Positions 24,900 to 36,694 of a DNA stretch of 64,000 nucleotides are shown here, piece by piece. Numbering within the stretch: position 1 is the first letter of the stretch; the number at the start of each line of letters is the position of its first letter. This stretch comes from Littorina saxatilis (lineage: Eukaryota; Mollusca; Gastropoda; Littorinimorpha; Littorinidae), in NCBI RefSeq assembly GCF_037325665.1, contig NW_027125698.1, forward strand, positions 1 through 64,000. Direction: 5' to 3'. A model generated the notes under the pieces. It was not told the origin of the DNA. It saw only the letters and a list, made by a program, of their open reading frames with translations, and did no database searches. Position numbers and translations under genes: made by a program.

Positions 24900-25507
24900 T
24901 GTTAGAGAGAGAGAGGGAGAGAGAGAGGGAGAGAGGAGTCAATCAGAGGTCATGGTGACTCAGAGACGGCGCGAAAACAGCACGTGGGGAAGCAAGGAGC
25001 CGCTACCAACACTTCCCTCCCTCCCTCGCTCGCCGCTTCGGGGGACGAATCATTGAAGCATCACAGCTCAGGTACAAACCGCAATCCGCGCGTGCTCTTT
25101 GGAAACGCATCAGCGACGTCATGGTGAAGGGTGGGGGGAACAATTCTTCTGCATACAACCAATGGTAGCCGTGTCTTTAGTGCCAACATTTCGTAAACAA
25201 CCTCACCGTACCCAGATTCCAGCACGCGATATTCACCGCTCCTTCGCACGAGCTTCGGTTTGTTCTCAGTAGCCTCGTCCAATCGGAAGATAGATGATGC
25301 CATTTGCAGCCAATGAAAAAGAAGGTCAACACTTGCCCTGCTCGGAAGATTGACAGCACCGACGCCCCGCCCCTCTCTGCTTTATAGCTGTGTTGGTAGC
25401 TTTGCGGCGGCAGAGCATTGGAAACAACACGAAAAGAGCGGACATACGAACGAAACTTCTGTGAAAATTGTGCCTTCTTGTGGTTGTTTGGAAGTGGAAC
25501 TTACACT
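24900..25507 (+). promoter_or_regulatory. Promoter and 5' UTR of the ZFP36/TIS11 gene
   Basis: A GA-rich tract (24905-24937) leads into a CpG-rich segment. Visible elements are a gacgtca CRE-like core near 25115-25121, gccaatg (CCAAT type) near 25310, ccccgcccc (GC box) near 25365-25374 and a TATA-like tttatagc near 25380-25387. These sit at sensible distances before the ATG at 25508. TIS11 genes are typically immediate-early, serum- and cAMP-responsive genes, which fits, but the individual sites are inferred by eye. Confidence 0.5.
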
Positions 25508-27636
25508 ATGTCTACAGCAGTCATGCCGTCACAAGTGGATGTAGGAGAATCTTTTTATCAAGTAAGTTTTGCATTTTGGAGAAGTTTGTGTTCTTGTGTC
25601 GTACCTATTGCTGTCTGCTACAACTCTCCATGACTTCGTTCGCTGCTGGTTTTTTTTCACTGATTCTGACTTAAAAAAAACCCGAGTATTCCCCCCAAAA
25701 GTACTAGGAAGTCTGAGCTTTACGTTCATCGTTCTTTCTTCATGTGCTTTTGTTATTGTTGTTCTGAAATTTGTAATCTTCAACGTATGTCGTGCTACAA
25801 ATTGGCACATGTCTGGCTCGCGTTTTTATCGATCTGGTTTAGCCTTGAAAAGTCGGAATGCACCTGTCGTCTTTTCGAGTACGAACACGTGCGTTTCAGC
25901 TTGTTCGTGTTTTTCATGTGTGGGGTTTTCTGATAGTAAAATTGTTAGTTTTGTATGGAGTGTTCTATTCGAGCCGTAACTGAACTTTCGAGCCGTAACT
26001 GAACTGTCTGAAGAGCTGTCTGGTCTGACGTAGCAAGTTGTCCGCGACTTACCACGCGACGGAAACGTTGAACATTGTTGCAAGTGGCGATTTGTTGCTT
26101 TTAGTTGATAGTGGTGATACATTCAATATAGTGTAGCAGTTTGTGTTTTGGTTCGTAATGTTGAGATGGCGTGATTGTTATCTTGTTCGTTTGTTCAGAG
26201 GAGTGTTACTGTACTTTCAAACGGAAATTTTCAAACAGAACATTTAAGTAAAACTTTTTTCTTTTTTTTCACGGTTAGCCTGTTTGATTGAGCAAGTGTG
26301 CGGTTGTGGGTAGTTCAACTTGAAAAGGCAAAGTTCTAACAGACATATCTTTGTGTTGTGTCTCCAGAATCGCCGAAACAGCAGCAGCAGCGCCTGCCGC
26401 ATGCAACAGCAACAGCAGTACGACAGGCGACACTATTTCGCCATCACCTCAGCCGCGGCAACGACGTCTCAGCCCCGACACCGCAACCTGTCCGGCCCCT
26501 CGGCCACGGGAACACGGCCCGTCACGCTGGACAATCGCGCTCTGGCCACCCCACCCCCCACGGCGCCGTGTAGTAAGGACACCCGGGACTCTGCTCACCG
26601 CAAGCTGGACCGAAGCTTGAGCGACAGCGAGGACCGCATCAACGGAAATGGTGGTCGTGGAGTAAACTCTGCTCGCTACAAGACAGAGTTGTGTCGGCCT
26701 TTCGAGGAGAGCGGTCACTGCAAGTACGGCGAGAAGTGTCAGTTCGCCCACGGCTATCACGAGCTGAGGAACCTGTCTCGCCACCCTAAGTACAAGACGG
26801 AGCGATGCCGGACGTACCACACCATCGGCTTCTGCCCCTACGGCCCCCGCTGCCATTTCATCCACAACGAAGAGGAGCGCAACGAACGGGTGCAGTGCCG
26901 AAAGAACTCCAGCAACTGCAACATCCTCCAGCAACAACAGCAGCAGCAGCAGCGGGTTTCAAATCCTTCCACATCGGGAATATCTCAGCGTCCTAACAAT
27001 CTGTGTGGACTGAACTCAATCGGTTCCAGCTTCGAGTCTGTGTCGACCTCGTCCTCCTCCCCAGGCAATCTCTCCCCCAGCCTGACAGAGGACCTGTTCC
27101 CGTCCATCGGCACCTTCTCCCCCTCCTCTGTGGACGCCGTCCCCTCCTCCGTGGACTCTGGGTCTCCACGCTCCAGCCCCGTCTTCAACTTTCCCGCCTC
27201 GGACGCGGTGGGTGTGGGTTCGATCCTGAAGCCCCTGCAAGTGCAGACGGCGCAGTTCTACAACAACGTGGTGGACATGGCAGCCCTGCATTTTACCATG
27301 CTGAACATTTCCCAGAACCAGCGCAACAACGTCAACAACACATTCAACACCAATCTCAACGTCACCGCCAACCTGAGCGTCACCAACAGGCAGCAGGGGC
27401 TCGAACCCGAGTCTGTGACCGGTGTGGAAAAGGTGTGGCCCGCCGCTGGAGTGGCTTTCCCCCCTCCCTCCTCCTCTCCCGTCTCCTCCCAGTCAGACGA
27501 CAGCATGGGGAGTACGGGGAGCCTGGAGTCTCCTGCCCACAGTCCCGTGGACAACAGCGTCCACTTGGTCAACTCTCCCCTGGATGTTGGACGGGCCATG
27601 CGACTGCCCATCTTCAACCGACTGTCTGCCGAGTGA
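25508..27636 (+). CDS. ZFP36-like: ZFP36/TIS11 (tristetraprolin) family mRNA-decay factor; exons 25508-25561 and 26368-27636
   Basis: The product binds AU-rich elements in mRNA 3' UTRs and recruits the CCR4-NOT deadenylase, in cytoplasm and P-bodies (family knowledge). The spliced product is 440 residues. Exon 1 codes 18 residues ending at tatcaa/gtaagt; exon 2 starts after tctccag in phase 0, the short-first-exon plan typical of this family. Two CCCH fingers with exact C-x8-C-x5-C-x3-H spacing are seen: C127, C136, C142, H146 and C165, C174, C180, H184. Each is led by a YKTELC or YKTERC motif (the second is ELC in most relatives). A Ser/Asp stretch before finger 1 (RSLSDSEDR) matches the phosphorylation-prone region of relatives. 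A polyQ run follows the fingers (about 205-212). The middle is Ser/Pro-rich. The C-terminus [11 protein letters not shown] (430-440) is the conserved NOT1-binding motif. It looks intact. It could be annotated as ZFP36L1-like, because invertebrates usually have a single member. Confidence 0.95.
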
Positions 27637-28990
27637 TGGAGTCTCAAGGACTGACTTTATGTTCATTATTTCCAACCTTCTGTTCAATTTCAAAAAGCAG
27701 CTTTGACTGGAGACCTTGAATTATTTACTACCCTGTTTCCCACCCATATTCTCGTTTACTGTAGACGTTTTAATTTATCTTTTTTATGGACTTGATGAGG
27801 AGATGGTACCGAGATGGAGTTACGAGGAGAAGTTTGAATATGTTACAGGCGTTGACAGTAACCTGTGCCTGTTCTTCATGCGGTTAGTTCGGTACCAGCC
27901 TGTGATTACAAAGTTTGGGATCATGGACCTGTGCTCCGCTGAACGCATGCACACTGTTACCTGACTTTTGTTCGACCAACCAGCAAGCTTACAGTGTTCT
28001 ACGTGTTGGACTTGCCGACTGTTTGATGTCATTCATGACGTGTGCTACAAAAGTGATGTAGACATTTGACCTTTGTGTTATGTTCTTTGAACTTCACCAC
28101 TGATCCTGTGTTCAATGCGTTCACAAAAGAAGAAAGTGCATTATCTGACAAAAACTGTGACAAATCTGTGTGCAGCAGCATCGAGAAAATTAAATATTTT
28201 TTATTTTGATAACATTGAGCGTTCAGAATAGGCGCTGTGTGTGGTAGTGTGTGTTAGTACGTTGAGCGAAAAAAGCAGCCTGTTCTGTGTTGATAATTCA
28301 GGTGTCAAAAGTCGCAGGTTAGTTGTGTTGTTTTGAATGTGTGTGTGTGTTGATTTCAAGCACAAATTGTGCACTTGTGAGAAAGTGTGTAATGTCGAAC
28401 AAACGTGTGTTGTGTTGTGTACATGATTGTGATAAGAAATACGAATATTATTGTAAGTTGATATAATCTGTTGGTCTCCTATCAACTGGATGTTGTGTGA
28501 TACAAATGGCGTACAAGAGGCAGTGTGGGACTTGGATGTGCGCGTGTATCCGATTTGTGTGGAGAATGAACACGGGTGTCAGTTGCGTGTGGCTGCAGCA
28601 GACAGGTGGTCATGCAAAAAGGTACGATGATTGACATTGTATTATTATACTGTACAGAAATAGGTTTCATTCCTATGTCTATTTATTTGAGTTTGGTAAA
28701 TAACCCAATCAGGCTTTCATGGCGCCACATCAAAGCGGTGCACACTTGAGGACCAAGTTGATTACAGTATGTTCGTTGAATCCTGCTAACCAGCTTCTGG
28801 AAATCTCGGCATAGTGTTGCATATGTGAACAGCTCAGATCATGGGTAATTTTAACACCTTCACATTTAAATGCTTATTTTATAGCCATCCATTGAATTGA
28901 GAAGAAAACAAAGCATACTAAACTGCTAAGCATGAATCAAACAATAAGAAAATAAAAAGAACCAACAGCATCGTTTTGTATGTGTGGGTA
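27637..28990 (+). promoter_or_regulatory. Proximal 3' UTR of the ZFP36 gene with poly(A) signal
   Basis: The stretch after the stop codon has no other gene. It contains an AU-rich tatttatttg at about 28680-28689. The polyadenylation signal aataaa is at 28951-28956, followed by a GT-rich downstream element (ttttgtatgtgtgggtag, about 28974-28991). The AU-rich motif is close to the UUAUUUAUU nonamer that TTP proteins bind. Confidence 0.55.
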
Positions 28991-28999
28991 GTAAACACG

Positions 29000-30200
29000 T
29001 TTTATTTACAAAACACGGCGGAAAATGGCGACAAATTTGTTGCACAGCGACAGGTCACTTTCTTCAACCAAGGCCAGTACTTTCATACATGACAAAGGAA
29101 AGCAAATATGGCCTGAATAATAAAGTTATAGTGTTCCTTTGCGTGTCTGAGTGATAAACTGTTTTAACCAACTATCTTCTGAAACGTAATTGCACTCAGC
29201 AGATTTGTCTTCCGCTCATAACTTTCGTGTCACACGGTCTTTGCGACTAACAGATAGATCGCATTCTCGCAGAAAATCATTGACAACACAGACCCGTCAT
29301 TTTTAGCATTGCATTTGGGAAGGGCTACTATTATAGTGTGTTTTAAGAAAGAAAAACATTACAGTATCGGCAGAACACGACCAAATGAGTTTTCGTGTCA
29401 CAGCGTTATGGGCGTGAGATTGTGTTCTCACACTGTAGCAAAATCATTGACAACACAGACAAGTCAGTTTTAGCATAGACATTGGGAAAGGCTACTATTA
29501 TAGTGTGTTTTAGGAAAGAAAAACATTATAGTATCAGCAGAACACGACCAAATCATGACAAATGAGTTTGCGTTTTGGGCGTTATGGGCCTTTTTTCACA
29601 CTGCAGATCATATCTCAAAAACTACGGAGTGGATCTTTATGAAATTTGATATGGATATTTTTGACTGGATTTTCTCATAGAAGGTTTTTCCGTTTATTGA
29701 TAGGACAGTTTGATGACGTCATATTTTACCGTTTGCCAAAAGGTCGAGGCAGCACTTTCACAGTTACAGTTTTTCATCAATTTGATCGAATTTCTTATCA
29801 CACAATCTCAGATCTAGGCCAGATTATGGGATTGCATTTCAGTTTGGTCACTTAAAGTTTTGTTATTGAAATGTTTGTTCGAAATATGTCATTTTTTCAA
29901 ATTTTTAAAAACTAATATTTGAAACAAAAAATGTATATTGGTGTATTCCCTATTGCGTCCTGTATCTAAAACTATATAGTTTTGTTGTTTTGTATTGATA
30001 ATTATGCTTAAAAATGAAGAAAACCGATAAATAACCACTATCTTTATTTATGAAAAAAGACACTTAAAAACAACTTCTATCTATTCCTTACCATTTTCTG
30101 ATTCCAAATATATATAGTTTCATGGTGTTTGACGTTGAAAATAGGCTAAAACTTAACAAACTCGGATCGTTGAATGGAAATTATACTTCCAAGCTCCGTG
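29000..30200 (+). mobile_element. Decayed Helentron-like relic with a preceding tandem duplication
   Basis: The segment from about 29620 (gatctttatgaaatttgata) through tttgatgacgtcatatttta and gattccaaatatatatag (about 30102) is a diverged relative of 4139-4968 in the same order. Just before it, 29224-29392 and 29393-29575 form two tandem units of about 170 bp sharing aaatcattgacaacacagac and ggctactattatagtgtg. The ends are lost. The repeat lies downstream of ZFP36 and may be transcribed in a long 3' UTR. Confidence 0.55.
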
Positions 30201-31760
30201 CAGCTGACAACATGATAAAAACACGTCATTTCAAGTGTGGAACACGCTCATGACGTCATACTGAAAGGTGATGAATTATGGCTTCACCTTGCGATGTTTC
30301 ATTTCAAACATGGTAACATTTTTAAAGGGGTTTCTTTCTCAGATTTCTGTTTGCCCTCTGTCTGTCTCTCTATGTCTCCGTCTGTCTGACTGATTCAATT
30401 AAATGTGTAATTACTTAGTTTTGCAAAAGTCAAACTAAGTAGGATATACCTAATTGATTCAGGTCTCTAAATTCTTATTGTAAAATTGTGAGTTTTATTC
30501 AAAACAAATTTAATTGGTGTTTTAAACTCAATAATGGGGCATGCGTAGAAGAATGTGTGCTTACGAGCAGAAAAAGCCCATCAAAGTCAAGAATCGTGTT
30601 TTTCTTTTTCTATTTTCACCTTGTAGCTTCATACAGACACTAAGCAACAGTGTAGTTCCACTTCCAGTGCAATATCTTGTACTTTAATTTTGACCATCTG
30701 TGTAACACTTTATTGACCCATGATCTGAGCTGTTCACATATAGATGACATAGTACCACACACATAAGATTGCAGATGATTTTCATTTTTTTAATTTCGTA
30801 TTTCAAATTACCTTTTTTTCAAGATTTGCAAGCACAGAAGTTTGATTCAACTATGGCAAAATCTGTTGATTAATGTTCAGCTATTATCCGTGTTCTTTTC
30901 ACCGGAGTTTCATGTAAAGTGGTTCACATTTTGGCAGTAGTTTACTTCACTAAACATGTATACTAGGTGTAGGCGTTGGTAGCAGGATTCCATTTGTTAT
31001 ACACGTGTATTAAGTTTTTACTTTTTTTGTTTTGATGTCAAATTGTTTGAAGTTCTTTCGAATTGCTGGTATCCATTGGATTGTAAAAGACAAGAGAATT
31101 CTGGCATAAGTAGTGCTAAAACCCTTTTTCTTTTACACTTGAATGATTTTCCATTAATGTTCACAATGGTGCCTTTTCGGCTCGACTTGATCAGTCTCCT
31201 TTTTCTGATTTGTGACACGGGTGTTTTACTATCACGTTTTAACTGCCTGAATTCTTCTCTAGTTTTAATGCAATATTCACAGACTTTGAAATTTGATACT
31301 GTGGAAGATTTTTGATTTGACAAATCCACTTTTGTTACAAGGCACATTTGATCTACTGATCAGCTGAAGCAATTATAAACATTTTTGCATTTAAGTTTCA
31401 AAAGAAGAGAATTGAGCTGAGGCAAACTGCTCAACCTAAATTAAGTATGAAAGCTAAATTGCACCATTTACTTTGTGTTGACTGCAACAGTTAGCATGGG
31501 GACATGGTAATTTTGCATTTCGTTTATTCTTATTTATTTATTCTTTATTTTACATGCATTGTTGTGAGATACGGAAAAATAACTTAAAAACTCTGTTTGC
31601 TCTGCCAAAGCTATGTTTATTTTTTGTTCTTGGTGTGTTTCAGACTGTATTATTCCCATTACAATATCCTCGGATGAAAAAAAGTAACACTGAAGAATAA
31701 AAGTTTGTCAGCTATTCTATTTTCTGCTTTGGTGTCATCTTCGGTGTGAGTGTGTGTGGA
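30201..31760 (+). promoter_or_regulatory. AU-rich DNA with a distal AU-rich element and poly(A) signal
   Basis: No coding gene is supported. At about 31531-31542 tatttatttatt contains overlapping AU-rich nonamers. The signal aataaa at 31696-31701 is followed by a GT-rich region (about 31730-31760). Together they could be the distal end of the ZFP36 mRNA or the end of another transcript. A 109-codon Lys/Arg-rich frame on the - strand (31018-31347) has no recognisable domain and is not called. Confidence 0.4.
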
Positions 31761-32128
31761 CGCTTGAATCGATGAATGAGAGCAAATGCGTGTGTCTGTG
31801 TGATGGAGAAATTCCGTGTGTGTGTGACACAAGTGCCTTTACTGGCAGCTTGCTAACCTATTTGCATACATCTGCTCCCTGTCTGTCATTCTCTCAAAAC
31901 ACGAAACAAAATGACACCCAGACACTGCTGAGCAGGATTGATCACCTCCATTCTAAACTCCACTGCAGGGTGTACACAGTACAATGTCATGCCGACACAC
32001 GCACCAGTTTCATACCTAGACTCGCCACGTACCAGCCACTATACATGTATACAGATCTATGTATACGCAAACTATGCTAACAGTAGTAACACATGGTCTT
32101 TACGATTTTCTCGAACGTTCATCTTTTA
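31761..32128. other. Gene-free stretch
   Basis: GT/GA-containing single-copy-looking DNA. The open frames lack family features. Confidence 0.4.
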
Positions 32129-32375
32129 AAAGTGAAACTGACACCAGTTTATTTCTCTTGCAAAGTTGCAGTGAAACTGACACCAATTCATATGTTTATT
32201 CATAAAACTTACCCTGACACCAATTGATTTCTCTATAAGAGTTCATTGTTACAAAGTGAAACTGACACGCAGTTCATTTCTAACATTTCTCTTATCGTTG
32301 AAAGTGTAAACAGTAAAAACCTGACAAGTTGATTTCTCCAAACATTAACCGTTAAAAATGAAACTGACAACAGCC
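32129..32375. repeat. Degenerate minisatellite (about 45 bp, six units)
   Basis: The unit core agtgaaactgacaccagtt followed by catttctc recurs at about 32130, 32171, 32211, 32255, 32300 and 32356 with many substitutions. It is an old array. Confidence 0.7.
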
Positions 32376-34050
32376 GTTCTACATCATTCTACTAATGTAT
32401 TCGGATGACGAATAATTTGCATGGCCAAAAGTGAACGCAGAGCGTTTTTCTTTCCCCCCCACTCCCTATTTTTTGTCGTCACGCATGAGTGCACACAGGA
32501 AAACCGGAGTGCATAATTGTCCCGGCTTTTACTGTGTCTACCACGCATGGCCTTGTGCCAAGGTTTTTTTTTTTATCCTCGTCAACTCTTTCCATGCCCA
32601 GCGTTCCGATGAAATAACATCGCGGGCTCGAGGCTTTCTTCGCTTTGCTGGGAGAAGGGTGACAGCCCAAAGCGCTCTTGTCAACTAGTGTGGCCTCCCC
32701 ACTCACTCATTCCTTTACAACCAGGCCTTCCAGTGGAAGGAAACCCTACACCATACTGTAGAAACCCCACTGTAGGTCTTTTTCTGTCAGTGTGGGTTTA
32801 GTCTGCGCACTAAGTTGTTTGTTCTTCCCCAAAGTGTTCCGTTTCTTGTGGACATATTAACAACACTGTAATGTCAGCAGTGCAGATATCTTGAGGAAAA
32901 ACGAAACAGAAACAATTTCTTTTCGAATAGATATTTTCGATGTCCTGTAAAAAACGAAGATTTCTTGAGACAGGGTCCGTTTATTTGCGAAAAAGAGAGA
33001 CACGTTCCTATGCAGACTAACCAAATTTGTTCATAGGGACTGTATGAAACACTTGTTTTGAGAGACGGGTCGTTGTAGGGTTCCCTTGCTACACTATCTA
33101 TATCTAGTTGTAGCTGTTGAGTAAATGAGATGCTTCGGTGTCGAGACTGAACACAATTTCCACTGAGCTACATTTTAAACATTCGTAACACACGCTGAAG
33201 AATAGCCAGAGATATTCTAACATTTGTAACTTGACGCATATCATTTGTGGATAACTTTCGCCCATTGGGCCTGTTTGTGGACACTTGAGAAATGAAACCA
33301 AAAGTGTCCCGCCCGAAAAACGCTTCAGTTCAAAGTGTACGCGCGCGCGCCTGTGTGTGTGTGTGTGTGTGCGCGTGTGCGCGCGCTCGCTCAAGAACAT
33401 ACCAACTGAGCATTCGTCGCTGCCAGGCTACACTTTGTTACAGCGAAGACGCACAGTACAAGCAAGCGTTCACGGTCCAACGTACGCAGTTGGGACTAAG
33501 TAGTGTTAGCACAACACAATGCGTCCAGTTGAATAACTCCATTGTGGATCGAAACTTGAGGGGAAATGTGAGTCAGCGACAAACCGCAGATTGCAAGTTG
33601 GAGATAAAGACTGCGACCTGTTTGAGTGTGTGAGTGAGTGTGTGTTTGGCTAGAGCTTGCGATTTATGACGGGCTCTTATACTGGGGTCTACACTGCACA
33701 AACACTTCAGATATGTAGGCCTTTGTGACAATGCACAAGAAAATCCGATGAGGACTTTCAGTTTCTTTTGACAAAATGGGGAGACAGAAGAAAATTTCCG
33801 AACTACATGGGGAAACAAGAGGCGAAGCCTTCAAGGCTCACGTAAGAAATCGACAAACAGTAACACAAACTCAATCACTCCGTCACACACACACACACAG
33901 AAAGAGCATAGGTGAAACTGTGCAAGAAAGCGAGACACTAGATCTAGATCTGTCTGTCTGCATGTAGCCTACTTACAGGGACACGACTGCCAACTAGTCT
34001 CGGCCCGCTCAAAAAAACAATGACCGAGACTTTCAGTAAATTCCTTCGCG
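32376..34050. other. Gene-free stretch with a Z-DNA-prone tract
   Basis: At 33337-33388 an alternating purine-pyrimidine run (gcgcgcgcgcc, (TG)n, gcgcgtgtgcgcgcgc) is the classical type of Z-DNA-forming sequence. The rest shows no gene; several short frames are without domains. Confidence 0.5.
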
Positions 34051-34102
34051 TGACGTCTAACCCTCTTACGTCATAATGTGACGTCAATGTAATGTGACGT
34101 CT
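34051..34102. promoter_or_regulatory. Cluster of four CRE-like sites
   Basis: tgacgtct (34051-34058), ttacgtca (34066-34073), the perfect palindrome tgacgtca (34079-34086) and tgacgtct (34095-34102) lie at 13-16 bp spacing. CREB/ATF factors bind TGACGTCA. The density is high enough to suggest a real enhancer or promoter element, although no gene start is recognised beside it. Confidence 0.45.
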
Positions 34103-34626
34103 TCAAATGTTAGAGTTTCTACCACATACATACATACATACGCACAGACAGACAAAAGTTAGCATCGCATAGGCTACACTTACGTGAGCCAAAAAATGAA
34201 AAAAATAACAAGTCGTTCTTTCTTTCTGCATGAGTGCAAATACTCGAGATACAGTATGTGACAGTGCAGTCAAGATTTTTCATGTCGTTTTCCAGAAAAT
34301 ACGATGCTGAACTACATGTTTCTTAGTTTGCAAGTTTTGTTCTTCTGAACGCATAGGACCCTGGTTTTTGGAGAGAAAAAAATCAACAAGACGACAATTG
34401 GCACTGAGATTGTTATCAGAAACAATAAATCATCCAGGGAAAAAATGAAAAAATAGTGGTTTTCTTCCCGTTTTGCGAAAACATACTTCACAATGAATGA
34501 TTAAAGTTGGCCTTTGAAGAATGTTTGGTCGTCTATCTCCGCGAAGATAAAGCAGGATATTTTTTTGGCCGCGAAGATAAAGCATGAGATTTTGGCCCAC
34601 AGGTTTTATTGCTCTAAACAAAACTG

Positions 34627-34766
34627 TATTCAATTGTAATATCGTGACTTATTCAATTGTAATATCGTGGCTTATTCAATAATGTAAATATCGTGACTTA
34701 TTTAATTGTAATATCGTGACGTATTCAATTGTAATATCGTGACTTATTCAATTGTAATATCGTGAC
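34627..34766. repeat. 23-bp minisatellite, six copies
   Basis: The unit tattcaattgtaatatcg followed by tgact is repeated head to tail with few changes; one unit carries a small insertion (aatgtaaat). Confidence 0.9.
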
Positions 34767-35424
34767 ATACATACAATATCTGTCATTGAGTATCCGTACT
34801 CGAGCATAATGCAACGAATCCAAGGTAAAACATAATAGAAGTAAACACGATGGTGATTGAACAAAATGTAAATACTCATTTGAGAACAGCTACAACAACA
34901 AAAATGTGGGGTGGGGGGAGGGGGGGTGGTGTAGTTCAGAACGTGGTAAAAAGAAGAGAAAAGGAGAAGATGTAATACACGTAGAACGACTAGCATTCTT
35001 TAATTGACCAGCGCTTTGATACAAGCTGTGGTGTAATCAAATAACGTACGCAGTTAGTTGCATGACAACTATCTGTCATAATCGTTCAAAAGCTCGAACA
35101 CCGAACACAAAAGAAACACCGCCAAAGACATGCACGGATGTTACTCAGTAGTTGCAATCTTCAGAAGAAAAGCTTCGACAAAGTACCCATCACGTTTTTC
35201 TTTTTCCTTTGAGCTTTGCCGACGCTCGCCCGAGATTCGTTCTACGGTGAAAATGTCTCATTGACAATATTGTACAACGTTCGCCGCGACTAATAAACTA
35301 AATCACAGCATAACGAAGTCGCACACACCCCTCCCTGTTTACCGCAATATCAGCACAACCCTCCCCATCTTCCTTCCTCCCCCTTCCTTCCCCCAGCCAC
35401 ACTCATTCTACTTGTCTGTCTGCC
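34767..35424. other. Gene-free stretch
   Basis: A G-rich patch lies at 34908-34927 and C/T-rich DNA at 35325-35398 just before the GC-rich frame that follows. No gene is supported. Confidence 0.4.
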
Positions 35425-35709
35425 ATGAATCGGCGTGACCTTGACAGTGGTCGGAGCGGCCGGCAGATGGGATTTTCTTTGATGTCAGTTTCTTCCAGCT
35501 TCCCGCCGCTCCCTCGCGGATTGCACGAGACGAACGTGGTGGCGCGGGATTTGGAAGAGAAGGAAGTGCGAAAACTACGAGAAAGTCGTTCACTTGCCTC
35601 GCTCCGTGATGCTGTGATGGCAGGACAGATTTTCAGCGAAGGAAGGGGATCCCCGTTAGCGCATAGGTACCAGCGGCTCCCTTTTTTTTGGGCCGAGGTC
35701 GGAAAGTAG
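35425..35709 (+). CDS. Unrecognised small reading frame in a CpG-rich block
   Basis: A 94-codon frame starts MNRRDLDSGRSG and contains a charged, helix-prone middle (VARDLEEKEVRKLRESRSLASLRDA). I do not recognise a family. It lies in a locally GC- and CpG-rich island, unlike its surroundings, with a C/T-rich stretch upstream. A possible splice donor (gcatag/gtacca at about 35670) would end it as a first coding exon after about 81 codons. It may instead be chance, since GC-rich DNA has few stop codons. The - strand is also open for about 60 codons here. Confidence 0.25.
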   Translation: MNRRDLDSGRSGRQMGFSLMSVSSSFPPLPRGLHETNVVARDLEEKEVRKLRESRSLASLRDAVMAGQIFSEGRGSPLAHRYQRLPFFWAEVGK

Positions 35710-35732
35710 ACTCATCATGCACTAAAAGCTAA

Positions 35733-35779
<47 letters not shown>

Positions 35780-35957
35780 AGAGAGAATGACTAAGAGAGG
35801 GAGAAAGACAGAGAAAGAGAGCACGCACATACACACACACACACACACTAGTTGCTGCATTTGATGCTGTTTGTGACTATCACGGAGCAGATACAATGCT
35901 CAATACTGTTAAAAAACTGACTGTCTGTCTTCCTCTCTGTCTCTGTCTCTGTCTGTC

Positions 35958-36023
<66 letters not shown>

Positions 36024-36188
36024 ACACGCACGCCCTCGTACATCAAAGAACAACAACAAAATCGAACTCGGGACAAGAAGCAGCTAGGCCGTTGATTTTC
36101 AGTATTATCGTGTTCCTGGTCAGTGGTGCAGAAGCTTGGTCAGATCTGAAATAGTGAGAAAACAGGATTTAACGCAAAGAATTGTGCA
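35710..36188. repeat. TG, AC and TC microsatellites
   Basis: (TG)n lies at 35733-35774, (AC)n at 35829-35848 and (TC)n with CTGT interruptions at 35926-36020. No gene lies between them. Confidence 0.85.
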
Positions 36189-36694
36189 TTAAAGGCACAG
36201 TGCAGCTCACAGCCTTCGTTTTGCGTTTTTGTTGCAGCTGAGTGCATTTACAGTTCAAAAATCCTCCTATGGTAGTAAAACAAACCCAAAACTACCCAAC
36301 GACTACATCTGTGAAGCTCGACAGTTTCTTGTTCACGCGAGTGCATAAATTAACCTAGTTATTACGTGGTGTTTGGTCGGAGTTCGATTCAACTGAGTGA
36401 TTCCGGCCTCCATTTTGTTTTACACAAACTCATGATGACGTCTGACATAGTTTGCTTAGTGACTGTCTTTTTGTGCATGATGTGGTGATCTACCTGATCT
36501 AAATTTAGATCCAAAAATAGGCCAAGACCAGCCGGGTCCGAGTACGAAATAATTCGTAAAAAAATCGCAGTTCTTGACTCTTTGGGTGCAAGTCAATGAA
36601 ACTTGGTAGTTCTTCTAACGGATAGCTGCCTGAGGTATGACTAAAAGCCCCAGGGGCTCCGTGCACCTGGATTTGACAAGTTCAGTACCTTTAA
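36189..36694 (-). mobile_element. MITE-F copy 2 (506 bp)
   Basis: It is the inverted counterpart of 12564-13070. Its ends are ttaaaggcac (36189-36198) and gtacctttaa (36685-36694), short inverted repeats with one mismatch. No coding capacity. It is better preserved at the ends than copy 1. Confidence 0.8.

Noticed and set aside
26449-27719. Other long frames overlapping the ZFP36 exon
   Set aside because: They are shadow frames in GC-rich coding DNA without domains; the CCCH fingers fix the true frame.
31018-31347. 109-codon Lys/Arg-rich - strand frame
   Set aside because: AT-rich DNA, no recognised domain, no CpG promoter and overlap with an open + frame make chance more likely.
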